NCBI GenBank assembly: GCA_963701735.1 | Contig: CAVPBI010000026.1 | Coordinates: 496,001 to 560,000 of the forward strand | Length of the DNA stretch: 64,000 nucleotides | Source of the DNA: CAWABB01 sp963701735 | Lineage (GTDB): Bacteria > Bacteroidota > Ignavibacteria > UBA10030 > UBA6906 | Direction: 5' to 3' | Shown here: positions 36,365 to 45,643 of the stretch, one piece after another | Position numbering within the stretch: the first letter of the stretch is position 1 | Layout: the number at the start of each line of letters is the position of its first letter | The notes under the pieces: generated by a model | The model's input: the letters and a program-made list of their open reading frames with translations, nothing else | What the model was told of the DNA's origin: nothing | Databases searched by the model: none | Translations under genes and position numbers: made by a program

Positions 36365-38695
36365 CTACCTCTTGCCGCTCGTGGCCAGTTCCTGGTACAG
36401 CCTGGCGTACGATGGATCCTGGGGCCAGAAACGCACTAACGCTTCTGCATGATGGAGGGCTTCTTCCCGCTGTCCCCGATCCCGCTGGATTGTGACGAGG
36501 GCAACAAGAACGTCGCTGCTGTAAGGATGGCTCGCGAGAGCCTCCTCGAGAACCGATATCGCTCCGGCAGCGTCACCCGTGGAGTGGAGCCCGACGGCGT
36601 AGGCGTATGCGAACCGCGGTTCCTCGGGTCGCAGGACTGAGGCCCGCTTCAGATGGCTGAGCCCTTCAGCCACCCTCTTTTGTCGGACCAAAACCAGGCC
36701 CAGCGCATAGTGGCCATCGCTAAAGTCGGAGTTTATTTCCAGCGCTTCTTTCAGCACCTGCTCCCCCTTCGCTTCCTCCCCTGTCACGCGGTACAGATCT
36801 GCAAGATTCACGTATGCAAGCATGAACGTCGGTTCTATTTTGATAGCTTTCCGGAACTCCGCCTCCGCAGTCGCGTGGTCTCCCTGCCACAAGCTCAGAT
36901 TGCCCAGGTTCATGTGGGCCGACGGGTGGTCTGCGTTAAACTCCTGCACGGAGCTGTACTCCAGGATTGCCTTGTTCAGGAGCTCCCGACCGTCGGCGGA
37001 CAGGGAGGTCGCTGGCACCTCCAGCAGAGCTCCCGTTGCTTCAATCCGGATCGCCAGCAAATCGTCCCCCAGCAGATGTCGCGCCCTGGAGAATCGCTCG
37101 GTGTGCGGGAAGATGGAAAGTGCCTGGGCTGCCCCGAGTCGTATCATCGGGTCTCCGTCGAGGAGCCCTCGCCCGACGGCATCCTCCGCGTTCTTACCCG
37201 GATATCGTCCAAGCATCGAAAGCGCCGTCCCCCGAACAAGTGTCGGGACAGCGCGATCCGCGGCAAGCTGCGCAAGGAGATCCGGCGCATCGGGCCGTCC
37301 TGTCCGACCTGCGTGCAAGGCGCGGGCGTAATGGAGCGTGTCTGCCGCCTCCGTGCCGTACCATTTCTTCACGTAATCTGCCGCCCAACGGACACTCTTC
37401 CCGGTGTGACACGCGGTGCACGTGTTGGGCACGCCCAGCTGCGCGGCGAGCGCCGGCCTCGGGATGCGGTAGCTGTGATCACGCCGGACGTCCACCCCCA
37501 TGTAGGTCCGGGTCGGCATATGACAGTCAATGCAGCTCGCCCCTGTCGAGTCTGGATCGTGGAAGTGATGCGAGCGCGCCCCGAACTTCTCCGCCAGATG
37601 GCAGCGGTAGCAGAGCGTGTTATCCCGGGCATACACCTTCATGCTGTGCGGCTCGTGACATTCGGTGCAGGTCACTCCACGCTGGTACATCTTGCTCTGC
37701 TTGAACGACGCGTACTCGTAGACCTCGTCCCGGATCTGCCCGTCGGCAAAGTAGAGCTGTTCCTCCAGGAGTGAAGGCAGGTGGGTGGTCATCAGAGGCT
37801 GACCGGGAACGTATGGTTCGCGGAGCTGCGCGCGGCGGGCGTGGCATCGGGCACAGGTTTCCAGGAGGACGTCCGACTTGAGGGGCGTCGTTCGTGTTGA
37901 GTTTCCTGTCTTCGCATCCATAGTCCACGACCCGCGGTCCGGGTCCTTCAACCGAACGGTCAAACCCATCGCAGCATCCGGTTCGGGCTTCTGCCCTTCG
38001 GTGATCGTTTTTGCCCAGGCCGCGTGTTCCGACCCTGGCCCGTGGCAGGCTTCGCAGGCCACATTGATGTCAGTCCATGAAGTTGCATACCTCTGCTGCT
38101 CCCCGTCGTAGCTCTTCAGCAGATTCGTGGAGTGACATTCGGCGCACATGTAGTTCCAGTTCTGGGTCACACGCGTCCAGAATAGAATATCGTTCGGAGG
38201 GATCCGCTCGTCGCCGTAAATGTGGAACCAACGCTGTCCCCCCTGCCGCTTAGGCCGCGTGTCCCAGCAAAGCGGGAGGGCCTGGTACTTGCCTCCGGGG
38301 AATTCTACGAGGTATTGCTGGAGAGGAGAGTATCCAAACACGTAGCTGATCCTGTAGTCGTGCAGCTTCCCATCCTCCCCCTCTGTGCGCACGAAGTACC
38401 CGCTCTGGTTCTTCGTGAATCGCGAGGTGATACCATGCTGCGTGAACGTGGCGTTGTTGAAATCGCCGAGGACAGTGGAATCCTCAGGCACCGCCATCGC
38501 CCGGGCATGATCAGATTTCGTCCAGAGCCCGAACTCGCGCTTGTGGCAGTCGACACAGGCCGAATGACCCACATACGACGCGGTGACCGCAACCGTCTGA
38601 CTGACTCGATCCCGCGGGGACGGACAGCCAAGGTTCATCAGCGTCGATGCGGCAACCAGGACGGCAGGCCAAACGCGAGCGGGTGTCAGAGGCAT
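36365..38695 (-). CDS. Octaheme cytochrome c lipoprotein with HEAT-like and TPR domains
   Basis: The protein has 776 residues from ATG 38695. The signal peptide ends in the lipobox-like LGC of VLVAASTLMNLGCPSP. The first ~430 residues hold eight CxxCH heme sites: SACVDCH, YMCAECH, VACEACH, ETCARCH, VTCTECH, TLCYRCH, ASCIDCH and NTCTACH. This arrangement resembles cytochrome c554/NrfA-like multiheme proteins. A HEAT-like stretch (about 470-590, RGTALSMLGRYPGKNAEDAV) and TPR repeats follow (HMNLGNLSLWQGDHATAEAE, YVNLADLYRVTGEEAKGEQV, YALGLVLVRQKRVAEGL). It is probably a periplasmic or surface electron carrier with a protein-binding tail. Redox partners and substrate are unknown. It is divergent from the bc-complex operon. 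Confidence 0.85.
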   Translation of the reverse strand: MPLTPARVWPAVLVAASTLMNLGCPSPRDRVSQTVAVTASYVGHSACVDCHKREFGLWTKSDHARAMAVPEDSTVLGDFNNATFTQHGITSRFTKNQSGYFVRTEGEDGKLHDYRISYVFGYSPLQQYLVEFPGGKYQALPLCWDTRPKRQGGQRWFHIYGDERIPPNDILFWTRVTQNWNYMCAECHSTNLLKSYDGEQQRYATSWTDINVACEACHGPGSEHAAWAKTITEGQKPEPDAAMGLTVRLKDPDRGSWTMDAKTGNSTRTTPLKSDVLLETCARCHARRAQLREPYVPGQPLMTTHLPSLLEEQLYFADGQIRDEVYEYASFKQSKMYQRGVTCTECHEPHSMKVYARDNTLCYRCHLAEKFGARSHHFHDPDSTGASCIDCHMPTRTYMGVDVRRDHSYRIPRPALAAQLGVPNTCTACHTGKSVRWAADYVKKWYGTEAADTLHYARALHAGRTGRPDAPDLLAQLAADRAVPTLVRGTALSMLGRYPGKNAEDAVGRGLLDGDPMIRLGAAQALSIFPHTERFSRARHLLGDDLLAIRIEATGALLEVPATSLSADGRELLNKAILEYSSVQEFNADHPSAHMNLGNLSLWQGDHATAEAEFRKAIKIEPTFMLAYVNLADLYRVTGEEAKGEQVLKEALEINSDFSDGHYALGLVLVRQKRVAEGLSHLKRASVLRPEEPRFAYAYAVGLHSTGDAAGAISVLEEALASHPYSSDVLVALVTIQRDRGQREEALHHAEALVRFWPQDPSYARLYQELATSGKR

Positions 38696-38795
38696 GGGGG
38701 ACCTGTGCTGGGCGTGATAGACAAAAGGACGAGGTTTGCCAGTGGAAATGCAATAGAGCGGAGGTCGGAGGCCTTTGCAGTCGTAGGCCTTTGCG

Positions 38796-38854
38796 CCTTT
38801 GCATCGGAGGTCGTTGCGTGGGAGCCCTTTGCATCGGAGGTCGTTGCGTGGGAG
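38796..38854. repeat. Tandem duplication of a 30-bp unit
   Basis: The 29-base sequence starting CCTTTGCATCGGAGGTCGTT occurs at 38796-38824 and again at 38826-38854 without a mismatch, a period of 30. Shorter CCTTTGC echoes lie just before (38771-38795). It sits between the divergent cytochrome and Rieske genes. The cytochrome frame stays open through it, which gave a spurious upstream extension of that gene. Confidence 0.85.
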
Positions 38855-38922
38855 TGCTCTTTCAATTCCCGAGAGCATGAGGTATATTCAACAGAGTCAC
38901 CAATTGTGGCCCAGACCTCCCA

Positions 38923-39399
38923 ATGCCCCCCCCTCAGAATGGTGGAACCACTGCCGGCACGCTCTCTCGGCGAGAGGCGCTTGCAAGACTGGCGAGAGGT
39001 TCTGTCGTCCTCGCCGCTGTTGTTGCGGTCTTGGTGTTCCTCCGTCTCCCCATCCCGTCCAGCCTGAGGGAGCGAACGCTTGTCAGAGTCGGGAACCCGG
39101 ATCAGTTCCCGTTCAACACCTTCACGTTCGTGTCGGAAAGAAACATATTCATCTACCGGACCCGTGGAGGTTTCAGAGCGCTCTCGGCTCTCTGTCCCCA
39201 CCTTGGGTGTGTCGTTGCGCCTCAAGGGTCCGGTTTTCGATGCCCCTGCCATGGATCCACATTTGACGCCCATGGCGCGGTCCTGGATGGGCCGGCACCG
39301 CGGCCGTTGTCGTGGCTGAGGGTCGGCATGGCTCCCGACGGACAAATCACCGTGGACACGTCCGAGCGGGTTCCCGGGGATCAACTCCTCAAGGTCTGA
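38923..39399 (+). CDS. Rieske 2Fe-2S protein of a cytochrome bc/b6f-type complex
   Basis: The protein has 158 residues. The N-terminus has a twin-arginine signal (LSRREALARLARG) followed by one membrane helix (VVLAAVVAVLVFLRLPIP), as expected for a Tat-exported, membrane-anchored Rieske protein. The cluster ligands are in LCPHLGCVV (about residue 90) and FRCPCHGSTFD (about 108). It passes electrons from quinol to the c-type cytochrome of the complex. The cytochrome b gene begins five bases after its stop. Confidence 0.93.
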   Translation: MPPPQNGGTTAGTLSRREALARLARGSVVLAAVVAVLVFLRLPIPSSLRERTLVRVGNPDQFPFNTFTFVSERNIFIYRTRGGFRALSALCPHLGCVVAPQGSGFRCPCHGSTFDAHGAVLDGPAPRPLSWLRVGMAPDGQITVDTSERVPGDQLLKV

Positions 39400-39403
39400 C
39401 CCA

Positions 39404-40216
39404 GTGCCGGAACCGGGCCATACCGTTCGACAGAACCTGAGAGCTGCTCTCGGTTCGTTCCTCGCGATTCTGCGGCGGGTACGGACCGAGCGGACCTCGG
39501 TCCGCGAACGCTCCCACTCCGTCTCCAGGAACTTCTTCCTTCATATGCACAGCGCACGGACGCATCTCTACAGTCTGCGTCCGGGTTTCACGCTGGGATT
39601 GGGCGTCCTCTCCCTCTCTCTCTTTCTGATCCTTCTGCTGACCGGTGTCCTCCTGATGGTGTACTATGTGCCCTCCGTCGAGCAGGCGTACGGATCGGTA
39701 AAGGACATCTCTACGGTGGTTGCCGGAGGCAAGTACATCAGAAATATCCACCGGTGGGGGTCGCATGGAATGGTGGCGGTGGTTCTCTTCCATCTCCTCA
39801 GGGTGCTCTTCACCACCGGGTACACTGGATCGCGGAGGGTAAACTGGATTGTGGGGATCGTCCTGTTTTGCATGACAATCCTGTTCAGCTTCAGCGGATA
39901 CCTGCTCCCCTGGGACCAGCTGGCATTCTGGGCGGTCACCATAGCGGCAAACATCGTCGCCTCTACCCGTGAACTGACCGATCTCGCAGGCATCACCGCA
40001 CTGTTCGATCCCGGGGGATTTGTCCGCCGCCTCCTCCTCGGTGGCGACAGCGTGGACCAGGACGCCCTCACACGGTTCTATCTGCTGCACGTCGTCGTTC
40101 TCCCGATTGCCACCATCGTTCTCATCGGAGTGCACTTGTGGCGAATCAGGAAGAGCGACGGACTGGCCATTCCACCCGACGCAGACGATCTGGTCCTGAA
40201 GGCAGCAGGGGATTAG
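39404..40216 (+). CDS. Cytochrome b, N-terminal (b6-type) subunit
   Basis: The protein has 270 residues with a GTG start. Four membrane helices are present. The heme ligands are in NIHRWGSHG and VVLFHLLR (His to His 14 residues apart) and in FYLLHVVVLP and GVHLWRIRKS (15 apart). A 15-residue step in the last helix is the cytochrome b6 pattern; bc1 cytochromes have 14. The subunit ends after helix D, and the rest of cytochrome b is a separate gene, again as in b6f. It carries the two b hemes of the quinol-oxidising complex. Confidence 0.9.
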   Translation: MPEPGHTVRQNLRAALGSFLAILRRVRTERTSVRERSHSVSRNFFLHMHSARTHLYSLRPGFTLGLGVLSLSLFLILLLTGVLLMVYYVPSVEQAYGSVKDISTVVAGGKYIRNIHRWGSHGMVAVVLFHLLRVLFTTGYTGSRRVNWIVGIVLFCMTILFSFSGYLLPWDQLAFWAVTIAANIVASTRELTDLAGITALFDPGGFVRRLLLGGDSVDQDALTRFYLLHVVVLPIATIVLIGVHLWRIRKSDGLAIPPDADDLVLKAAGD

Positions 40217-40244
40217 CGCTCCGAAAGAGCTAGAAGACGCGAAA

Positions 40245-40862
40245 TTGCGGCGGGAGCATACGGTCCTGAGCTGGCCAACAGTTCTCTGGGCGGAGGGCGC
40301 CATCTTTCTGGGGGCCCTGGCGGTGCTCACGCTCACTGCCATTCTCGTAGACGCCCCGCTTCTGGCACCCGCCGATCCTTCCATGCCCGAAAATCCCGCA
40401 AAGTCGCCATGGTATTTTCTCGGAGTGCAGGAGCTCGTCTCGTATTCGGCCTTCACCGGCGGAGTGCTGGTCCCGCTGCTCTTGCTAGTTGCCGCGGGCG
40501 CTGTTCCCTTCGTGGACCGTGAGGAGAATGGGGTCGGATACTGGTTTGGCAGCCGGCGGGGGAAGGTCGTCGTGTCCGTGTCTGTGCTCGTAGCGCTTGT
40601 CCTGACGATCAGCATGATGTGGGTCGCCATCGGCATGGGCTGGCACTGGACTCGAAACGCGCCGGCTGCCATCGCCCTGATCGTCAATCCAGGGAGCATT
40701 CTCGCGACGCTGTATGGTATCTGGTCATGGTTGGTGGCACGGTCGACAGTATCGACAAAGATGGGAGTGTTTGCTCTTGCCTCTTGCTGTCTGACGGGCG
40801 GTATCGTCATTACGATCCTCGGAATATGGCTTCGAGGACCGAACTGGGAGTTCGTGTGGTGA
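40245..40862 (+). CDS. Cytochrome b, C-terminal domain (subunit IV-like)
   Basis: The product is about 205 residues if the TTG at 40245 starts it. The frame is open up to 40212, so a start a few codons earlier is possible. Three or four hydrophobic helices are seen. The quinol-site motif PEWY of bc1/b6f is here SPWY, in NPAKSPWYFLGVQEL, so the usual Glu is missing. Related variants occur in complexes of anammox and other bacteria. It overlaps the octaheme cytochrome gene by four bases (GTGA). Confidence 0.85.
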   Translation: MRREHTVLSWPTVLWAEGAIFLGALAVLTLTAILVDAPLLAPADPSMPENPAKSPWYFLGVQELVSYSAFTGGVLVPLLLLVAAGAVPFVDREENGVGYWFGSRRGKVVVSVSVLVALVLTISMMWVAIGMGWHWTRNAPAAIALIVNPGSILATLYGIWSWLVARSTVSTKMGVFALASCCLTGGIVITILGIWLRGPNWEFVW

Positions 40863-42906
40863 CTGAATCCCGATTCAGGCTCTGGTATCGCACGGCGGCG
40901 GGCGCTGCCGCGCTGGCGTTCCTGCTCCTCGTGGGACTGGCGGCCGTCCGTGAGGAAAGCCTGAACAGATGGAAAGAGTACCAGCTGTCGTATCGGGATA
41001 CGCTGGCAGGGCGGGCTTCATCAACTCTTCAACAGCAGGCCGCGCTGGACTACCCGATCGAAGTCCGGCAGATCAGCATCCAGGGACTTCAGCGAACGGA
41101 CCGTTGTGTCTCCTGCCATGTTGGGATCGAAGATGCCAGAATGGGGAAGCTCCCCCTTCCCTACCGGGCACACAGCGGGGCCCTCCTTGCAGCGCACCCC
41201 CCGGAGAGATTCGGTTGCACGGTGTGCCACGGCGGTATCGGCCGGTCGCTCAGCCGTGACGAATCGTGCGGTGCCGATCAGCCCGACGAGCTTCACACTC
41301 CCTTTGTCTCCCTCGATGCCATCGAGTCATCCTGCGGGCGCTGCCATCTGGCAATCTTCGACACAACCCTGGCCGGCATGCCGACGCTCGTTCGCGGCAT
41401 GACGATCTTTCGAAGAGAGGGGTGCCTTGGCTGTCATCGCGTCCGTGGGAAGGGCGGGTCAGTCGGGCCCGACCTCACGAACGAAGGGTCCAGAAGTCTG
41501 CGCGCGTTCGACCTCTCTCGCGTGTCCGGCCCGAAGACGATTTCGAACTGGATGCGCCAGCATTTTGCCCGTCCGGCCGAAATCTCACCGGGGTCCGTCA
41601 TGCCGTCGTTCGCATTGACCGACGAAGAGGTCGGGGCCTTGATCGTTGCTGTCCGGGGGCTCTTCAGCTCGACGCTTCCACCGGAATACCTCGCGCTCCC
41701 GCTCGTGAAAGAGATCAAGGGAGCCATTGACCCGATTGAAGGCAGAGAAGGGTTCACGCTGTTCTGTGTTGCCTGCCATGGTCCGGAAGGCAAGGGGAAA
41801 ACGTATGCGGAACAGCCTTTTGGCGTCCCGACACTTGCGAACCAGGATTTTCAGTCGGTGGCTTCGGAAGAGTATCTGCTCTTTACGCTTGTCGAGGGGC
41901 GGGGCGGGAGAATGATGGCATCGTGGTCATCCCGCGTGTCCCGGCTTCAGGCCGGAGAACTCCGGGAGATCGCCGGGGCTTTGAGGAGATGGAGGTCCCC
42001 CTTCCGGGCAATGGGAACCATTTTCCAGGCGGGGGGATCCCGCTCCGAAGGCGAAAGGGTCTACGGCCTGTGGTGCGCCCAGTGTCACGGGACGCGGGGC
42101 GAGGGTGGTCTGGCAAAGGGAATCAGCAACCCTGACTTCCTCGCGATGGCCAGCGATCAGTTCCTGCTCGAGACGATCATGAAAGGCCGCTCCAACACCG
42201 CGATGCCGGCCTGGAGCCGTTTGAGCGACGGGGAGATGAGGAACCTGCTCGCCTTCGTGCGGGGGCTCCAGACGAAGCCGGTCCGGCGTGCATTGACGGG
42301 GCCAGGGGGGAGCGATGGAGTCCGAGGTGATCCGGCCCGGGGCGATTCACTCTTCTATTATCTCTGCAGCCGGTGCCACGGAAGGTACGGGGAGGGGGAT
42401 CTCGGGCCGGCCGTCCTAAACGACGATTTTCTGAATGCTGCAACGGACGGGTTCCTGGTAGAATCCATTTCGCGCGGACGAGAGCATACGCCAATGTTCG
42501 GCTGGACGCAGCAAGCACGGGCAGGGAAGAAACTCGTCGCGGCGGACGTCAGTGATGTCGTCGCATTCATGCGGTCTGCACCCAGTCCCGATTTCCTCCC
42601 CCCGGTGCCAGTGCCGGGAATCCGAAGCACGGAGGAAGGCTCTTCGGGGAACTCTGCGCTCAGTGTCACGGGGGATCCGGAGAGGGACTGAAGGCTCCTG
42701 CTCTGAACAACCAGGAGTTCCTCGGTGCAGCGACCAACGGATACCTGCTGGCCACCCTCACGCTCGGCCGTCGCGGCACCCCAATGCCCTCGTGGGGAAC
42801 CGGTTCCCCGCAACACAGGCAACTTACCCCCGGAGAGCGAAAAGATCTTATGGCTTTCGTGCGTTCGTGGCAGACTATCGTCATACGAAGCGATGCACTT
42901 CACTAG
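40859..42906 (+). CDS. Octaheme c-type cytochrome subunit of the bc complex (one frameshift before the last heme domain)
   Basis: The restored length is about 682 residues. GTG 40859 overlaps the stop of the preceding gene (GTGA); an ATG at 40826 is the alternative. An N-terminal anchor helix (AAGAAALAFLLLVGLAAV) is followed by heme sites RCVSCH, GCTVCH, SCGRCH, GCLGCH, FCVACH, WCAQCH and LCSRCH, the later ones in mono-heme cytochrome c modules (LVEGRGGRMMASWSSRVS, IMKGRSNTAMPAWSRLSDGE). After a one-base shift near 42645 the sequence continues with LCAQCHGGSGEGLKAPALNN and ends SDALH at 42904-42906, an eighth heme. It takes the place of cytochrome c1/f. Confidence 0.82.
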
Positions 42907-42937
42907 CTCCCCCCATAGGCACAGCCGGACCCGTCGG

Positions 42938-43648
42938 ATGAGAATCCTCACAACCACGGCATGTGCGATGCTGCTCCTGGTGGCTCCCGGCCGATCTTCG
43001 GCGCAAACGACAGAGGCATGGTTGGACTATTTTGCCAACTGGACCACTCAGAGCGACTGGAGCTACGAGGCCAATCCCGGCATTGCCAAAGCTGTCTCCG
43101 GGGCCCAGTGGCTTGAAACCTACCTGGGATTGAACACGACATTCAAACCGTATAACTGGTTCAGCGCAGAAGGAAATTTCGAGACCCATTACACATTCGA
43201 TGAATCGACGGAAGACGTCCTGGAGGTCCGGCCGTGGCTTGGGCTCAGCTTCATCTGGGCGACGTTCGGCAATCACCTCAATCTGTTCTACCCGCTGATC
43301 AGCGCCCGGCTTGAACGGCGGCACTTCTGGTATCAGTCGAGCGGGACGGAAGACACGAAATGGCGCCTTCGACTCCGTGCCTTCGCGAGGTTCACACTCA
43401 ACAGCGAGACGCTCGATACAGGAACGTATTACCTCCTCTTTCTCGTGGAGGGTTTCACCCCGCTCGACGGGGATGCGAGGGAGGTGTCCGCTGACAAGAC
43501 CCGGTTTCAGGCAGGGCTCGGGTACGTGTTCGGCCCCGAGCTGCGGCTGGAGCTCCAGTACATCCATATGCGGACGCTCAATACGACGGGAGACCGGTAT
43601 GAAGCAAGCAGTAACGTCGTCTGGCTCGCAATCAAGCATTTCTTGTAG
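42938..43648 (+). CDS. Outer-membrane barrel protein, DUF2490-like
   Basis: The protein has 236 residues from ATG 42938. Its signal peptide is MRILTTTACAMLLLVAPGRS with cleavage after SSAQ. The mature part has repeated Trp/Tyr-rich strands (WLDYFANWTTQSDWSYEANP, WRLRLRAFARFTL, RLELQYIHMRTLN) and ends KHFL with a terminal hydrophobic residue, typical of a small outer-membrane barrel. An earlier ATG at 42893 lies in the tail of the cytochrome gene and would spoil the signal peptide. It is the last gene of the respiratory operon by spacing (31 bases). Confidence 0.65.
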   Translation: MRILTTTACAMLLLVAPGRSSAQTTEAWLDYFANWTTQSDWSYEANPGIAKAVSGAQWLETYLGLNTTFKPYNWFSAEGNFETHYTFDESTEDVLEVRPWLGLSFIWATFGNHLNLFYPLISARLERRHFWYQSSGTEDTKWRLRLRAFARFTLNSETLDTGTYYLLFLVEGFTPLDGDAREVSADKTRFQAGLGYVFGPELRLELQYIHMRTLNTTGDRYEASSNVVWLAIKHFL

Positions 43649-43760
43649 ACAGCACCCCACACCCAGGGTTGACACTCACGCTACTCTGCTCTATCTCTCG
43701 CTGCCATCCGCTGCTCCGCCGGGTGCCCGTTCTGCCTCCTTCAATCGGTCGGGACCAACA

Positions 43761-44888
43761 ATGCTACACCTAAAGCAGATTTCTTAAGTAGTTTCCGCTG
43801 TCTTCAGCGCTCTCATTGTACCCATGGCCCTGTTGGCTACTCCGGGATGCGTGTCGACACAGAGCGAATCAACAGTTGCCGAGTCTCTCGACTCGCTCGG
43901 CATATCGAATCGAGGCATTCGCGAGGCGAATATCCGGGTCGCGTACCGGTACGGCCTGGCCGTGGAACAGGCGGCCGACAGCATTATCATGCTTGCAACA
44001 AACCAGACAGTGAAGGCCAACGCGTACCTCTGGAAGATCTACTGCATTCCGGTCATCCGCCAGATCTACTCACAGAGCGATCCCGTCGTGTCAGCGTTCG
44101 ACGGGCTGGCATTTTCAATGCAATGCCGGGAATACTTCAGCACCGGCATCGGAAGGGATCGATTCGGCGATCAGCAGCAGATCGCCCTCAATGCCGCGAA
44201 AACCATCGAGCACAGGCTGATCGAAGAAAACCGCCACTACCTCACGACGGCCAATTTCGATTCGCTCATTGTGGCTACGTCCCGATGGGCAGCGAAGAAC
44301 CCGCTGACGAACCATGTGTTTGAGCGGGCGAGCTTCTTCAGCGAAATGGACGAACTTCTTGCCCGACAGGACTATTCCGTCGGCTCGGCGGTGGGTCGCA
44401 TGGCCGACGACGTCGACGATCTATCGGGCAGGCTTTCGCTTTTCGCGGCACAGCCTCCCCGGGAAGCACGCTGGCAGGGGGAGTACCTGATGACCGACCT
44501 CGACCTGAAGGATCGACTCGCAAGTCTCGATACATCGATTGCGGTTCTGATATCCACCCTTGAAAGCCTCGAGATGGGGCTTCGAACCGGCGGGCTTGTG
44601 GTGGACATCGCCAGTCTCCGATCGCTCCACTCGGATCTCAAGGCCGCCCTGGAGCTGCTGAGCGCAGAGAGAGCGGTCGTCACTGCTGATGTCGAGCGCA
44701 TGCGAATAGCGACGCTGGCCGCCGCAGAGGAGGCCGCAAACAGGGCGGTCTCGGGCTGGATGGACCGCGCGGAGGTGATCCTGGATCGCACGCTCTGGAA
44801 GATCGGAGTGTTCGTTGCCGTCGGCTTTGCGGCTTCGGCAGGGATACTGCTGTACGTGCTAGCGAGATTGCGGCGGCAGCGGAGCTAA
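43761..44888 (+). CDS. Envelope protein with lipobox at the N-terminus and a C-terminal membrane helix (in-frame TAA near the start)
   Basis: From ATG 43824 the frame gives 354 residues. That start leaves a signal peptide that is too short (MALLATPGC). From ATG 43761, in the same frame, the product reads MLHLKQIS, then TAA (43785-43787), then VVSAVFSALIVPMALLATPG with a lipobox Cys. Without the stop this is a perfect lipoprotein signal. The body is helical and contains a long coiled coil (LDLKDRLASLDTSIAVLIST to MRIATLAAAEEAANRAV). The end has a membrane helix (IGVFVAVGFAASAGILLYVL) and a basic tail. The family is not recognised. Lipid anchor plus terminal helix suggest a protein tying two envelope layers. 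Confidence 0.6.
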
Positions 44889-44954
44889 CGTGGCGCCCCC
44901 AAAAGCACCACGACATTTCATCGAAGCCGTCACCGCCCCGGACCCTTGAACGAC

Positions 44955-44980
44955 AAATGCCCCTGACATCGGGGCATTTT
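44955..44980. terminator. Bidirectional intrinsic terminator
   Basis: AAATGCCCC (44955-44963) and GGGGCATTT (44971-44979) form a 9-bp stem with a seven-base loop. A- and T-runs at the ends allow use on both strands. It lies between the convergent lipoprotein gene and the small barrel gene. Confidence 0.85.
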
Positions 44981-45022
44981 GCCGAGAACACTCAGAATCG
45001 ATTGTGTGAGGCCCTCACCGGG

Positions 45023-45556
45023 TCAAAGCATGAAGTTGTACCCCACAGTGAAGGAGAACGAGTTGAAGTCGACATCGAGGAGCATGTAGCGGACGCCCAC
45101 TTCGAAACCGGACTTCTGGAATCCTACGCCGATCGGGAGCATGAACCGCGTCGTGTTCCCTTCCGCGCCGACGACCACTCCTTCATACGTGTAGTTGACA
45201 AAGTAGAGCCCGCCCTCCAGGCTGGCATAGAAACCTTCAGTCACGTAGTACTTGCCCCCGAGGAAGATGTTGAACGCCGACGGCTGGACGGACGTACCCG
45301 CCCCCAGGTCCTTCTGCGACCAGACAAGGTATCCCGCAGTGGCCGTGAACACACCGCGCGTGTCGGCTCCGAACTGGTACTTGAGGTTCCCGCCATACCC
45401 GGTACCGGCAAAGAAGTCTGCGAAGTCTCCCATCGGGATTGACAATTCAAAGTTGGCCCCGAGTGAGTGCTTGTTCCATCCCGGTTCGCCCTGGGCGAAT
45501 GTTACCATCGGCATGGCGATCATGCAGGCACAAACCGCGACCAGAACCTTTTTCAT
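45023..45556 (-). CDS. Small outer-membrane beta-barrel protein
   Basis: The protein has 177 residues with signal peptide MKKVLVAVCACMIAMPMVTF (cleaved after AQ) and a GGGAGAA site upstream. The mature part shows about eight strands (LGANFELSIPMGDFADFF, GGNLKYQFGADTRGVFTATA, GGKYYVTEGFYASLEGG, GFEVGVRYMLLD) and ends SFTVGYNFML. This is the OmpX/OmpW-like PF13505 pattern common in Bacteroidota. Ligand and role are unknown. It forms a single transcription unit ending at the terminator at 44955-44980. Confidence 0.75.
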   Translation of the reverse strand: MKKVLVAVCACMIAMPMVTFAQGEPGWNKHSLGANFELSIPMGDFADFFAGTGYGGNLKYQFGADTRGVFTATAGYLVWSQKDLGAGTSVQPSAFNIFLGGKYYVTEGFYASLEGGLYFVNYTYEGVVVGAEGNTTRFMLPIGVGFQKSGFEVGVRYMLLDVDFNSFSFTVGYNFML

Positions 45557-45643
45557 GACGTTCTCCCTTATTTTGGTTGGGTGATGGCGGGTCCGAGCCG
45601 GGCACGTCAGGGTCTGATTCAGCCGGCACTGGAAACCTCGATC

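Noticed and set aside
38696..38878. N-terminal extension of the octaheme cytochrome
   Set aside because: It is translated from the 30-bp repeat (RNDLRCKG twice) and would bury the lipoprotein signal peptide.
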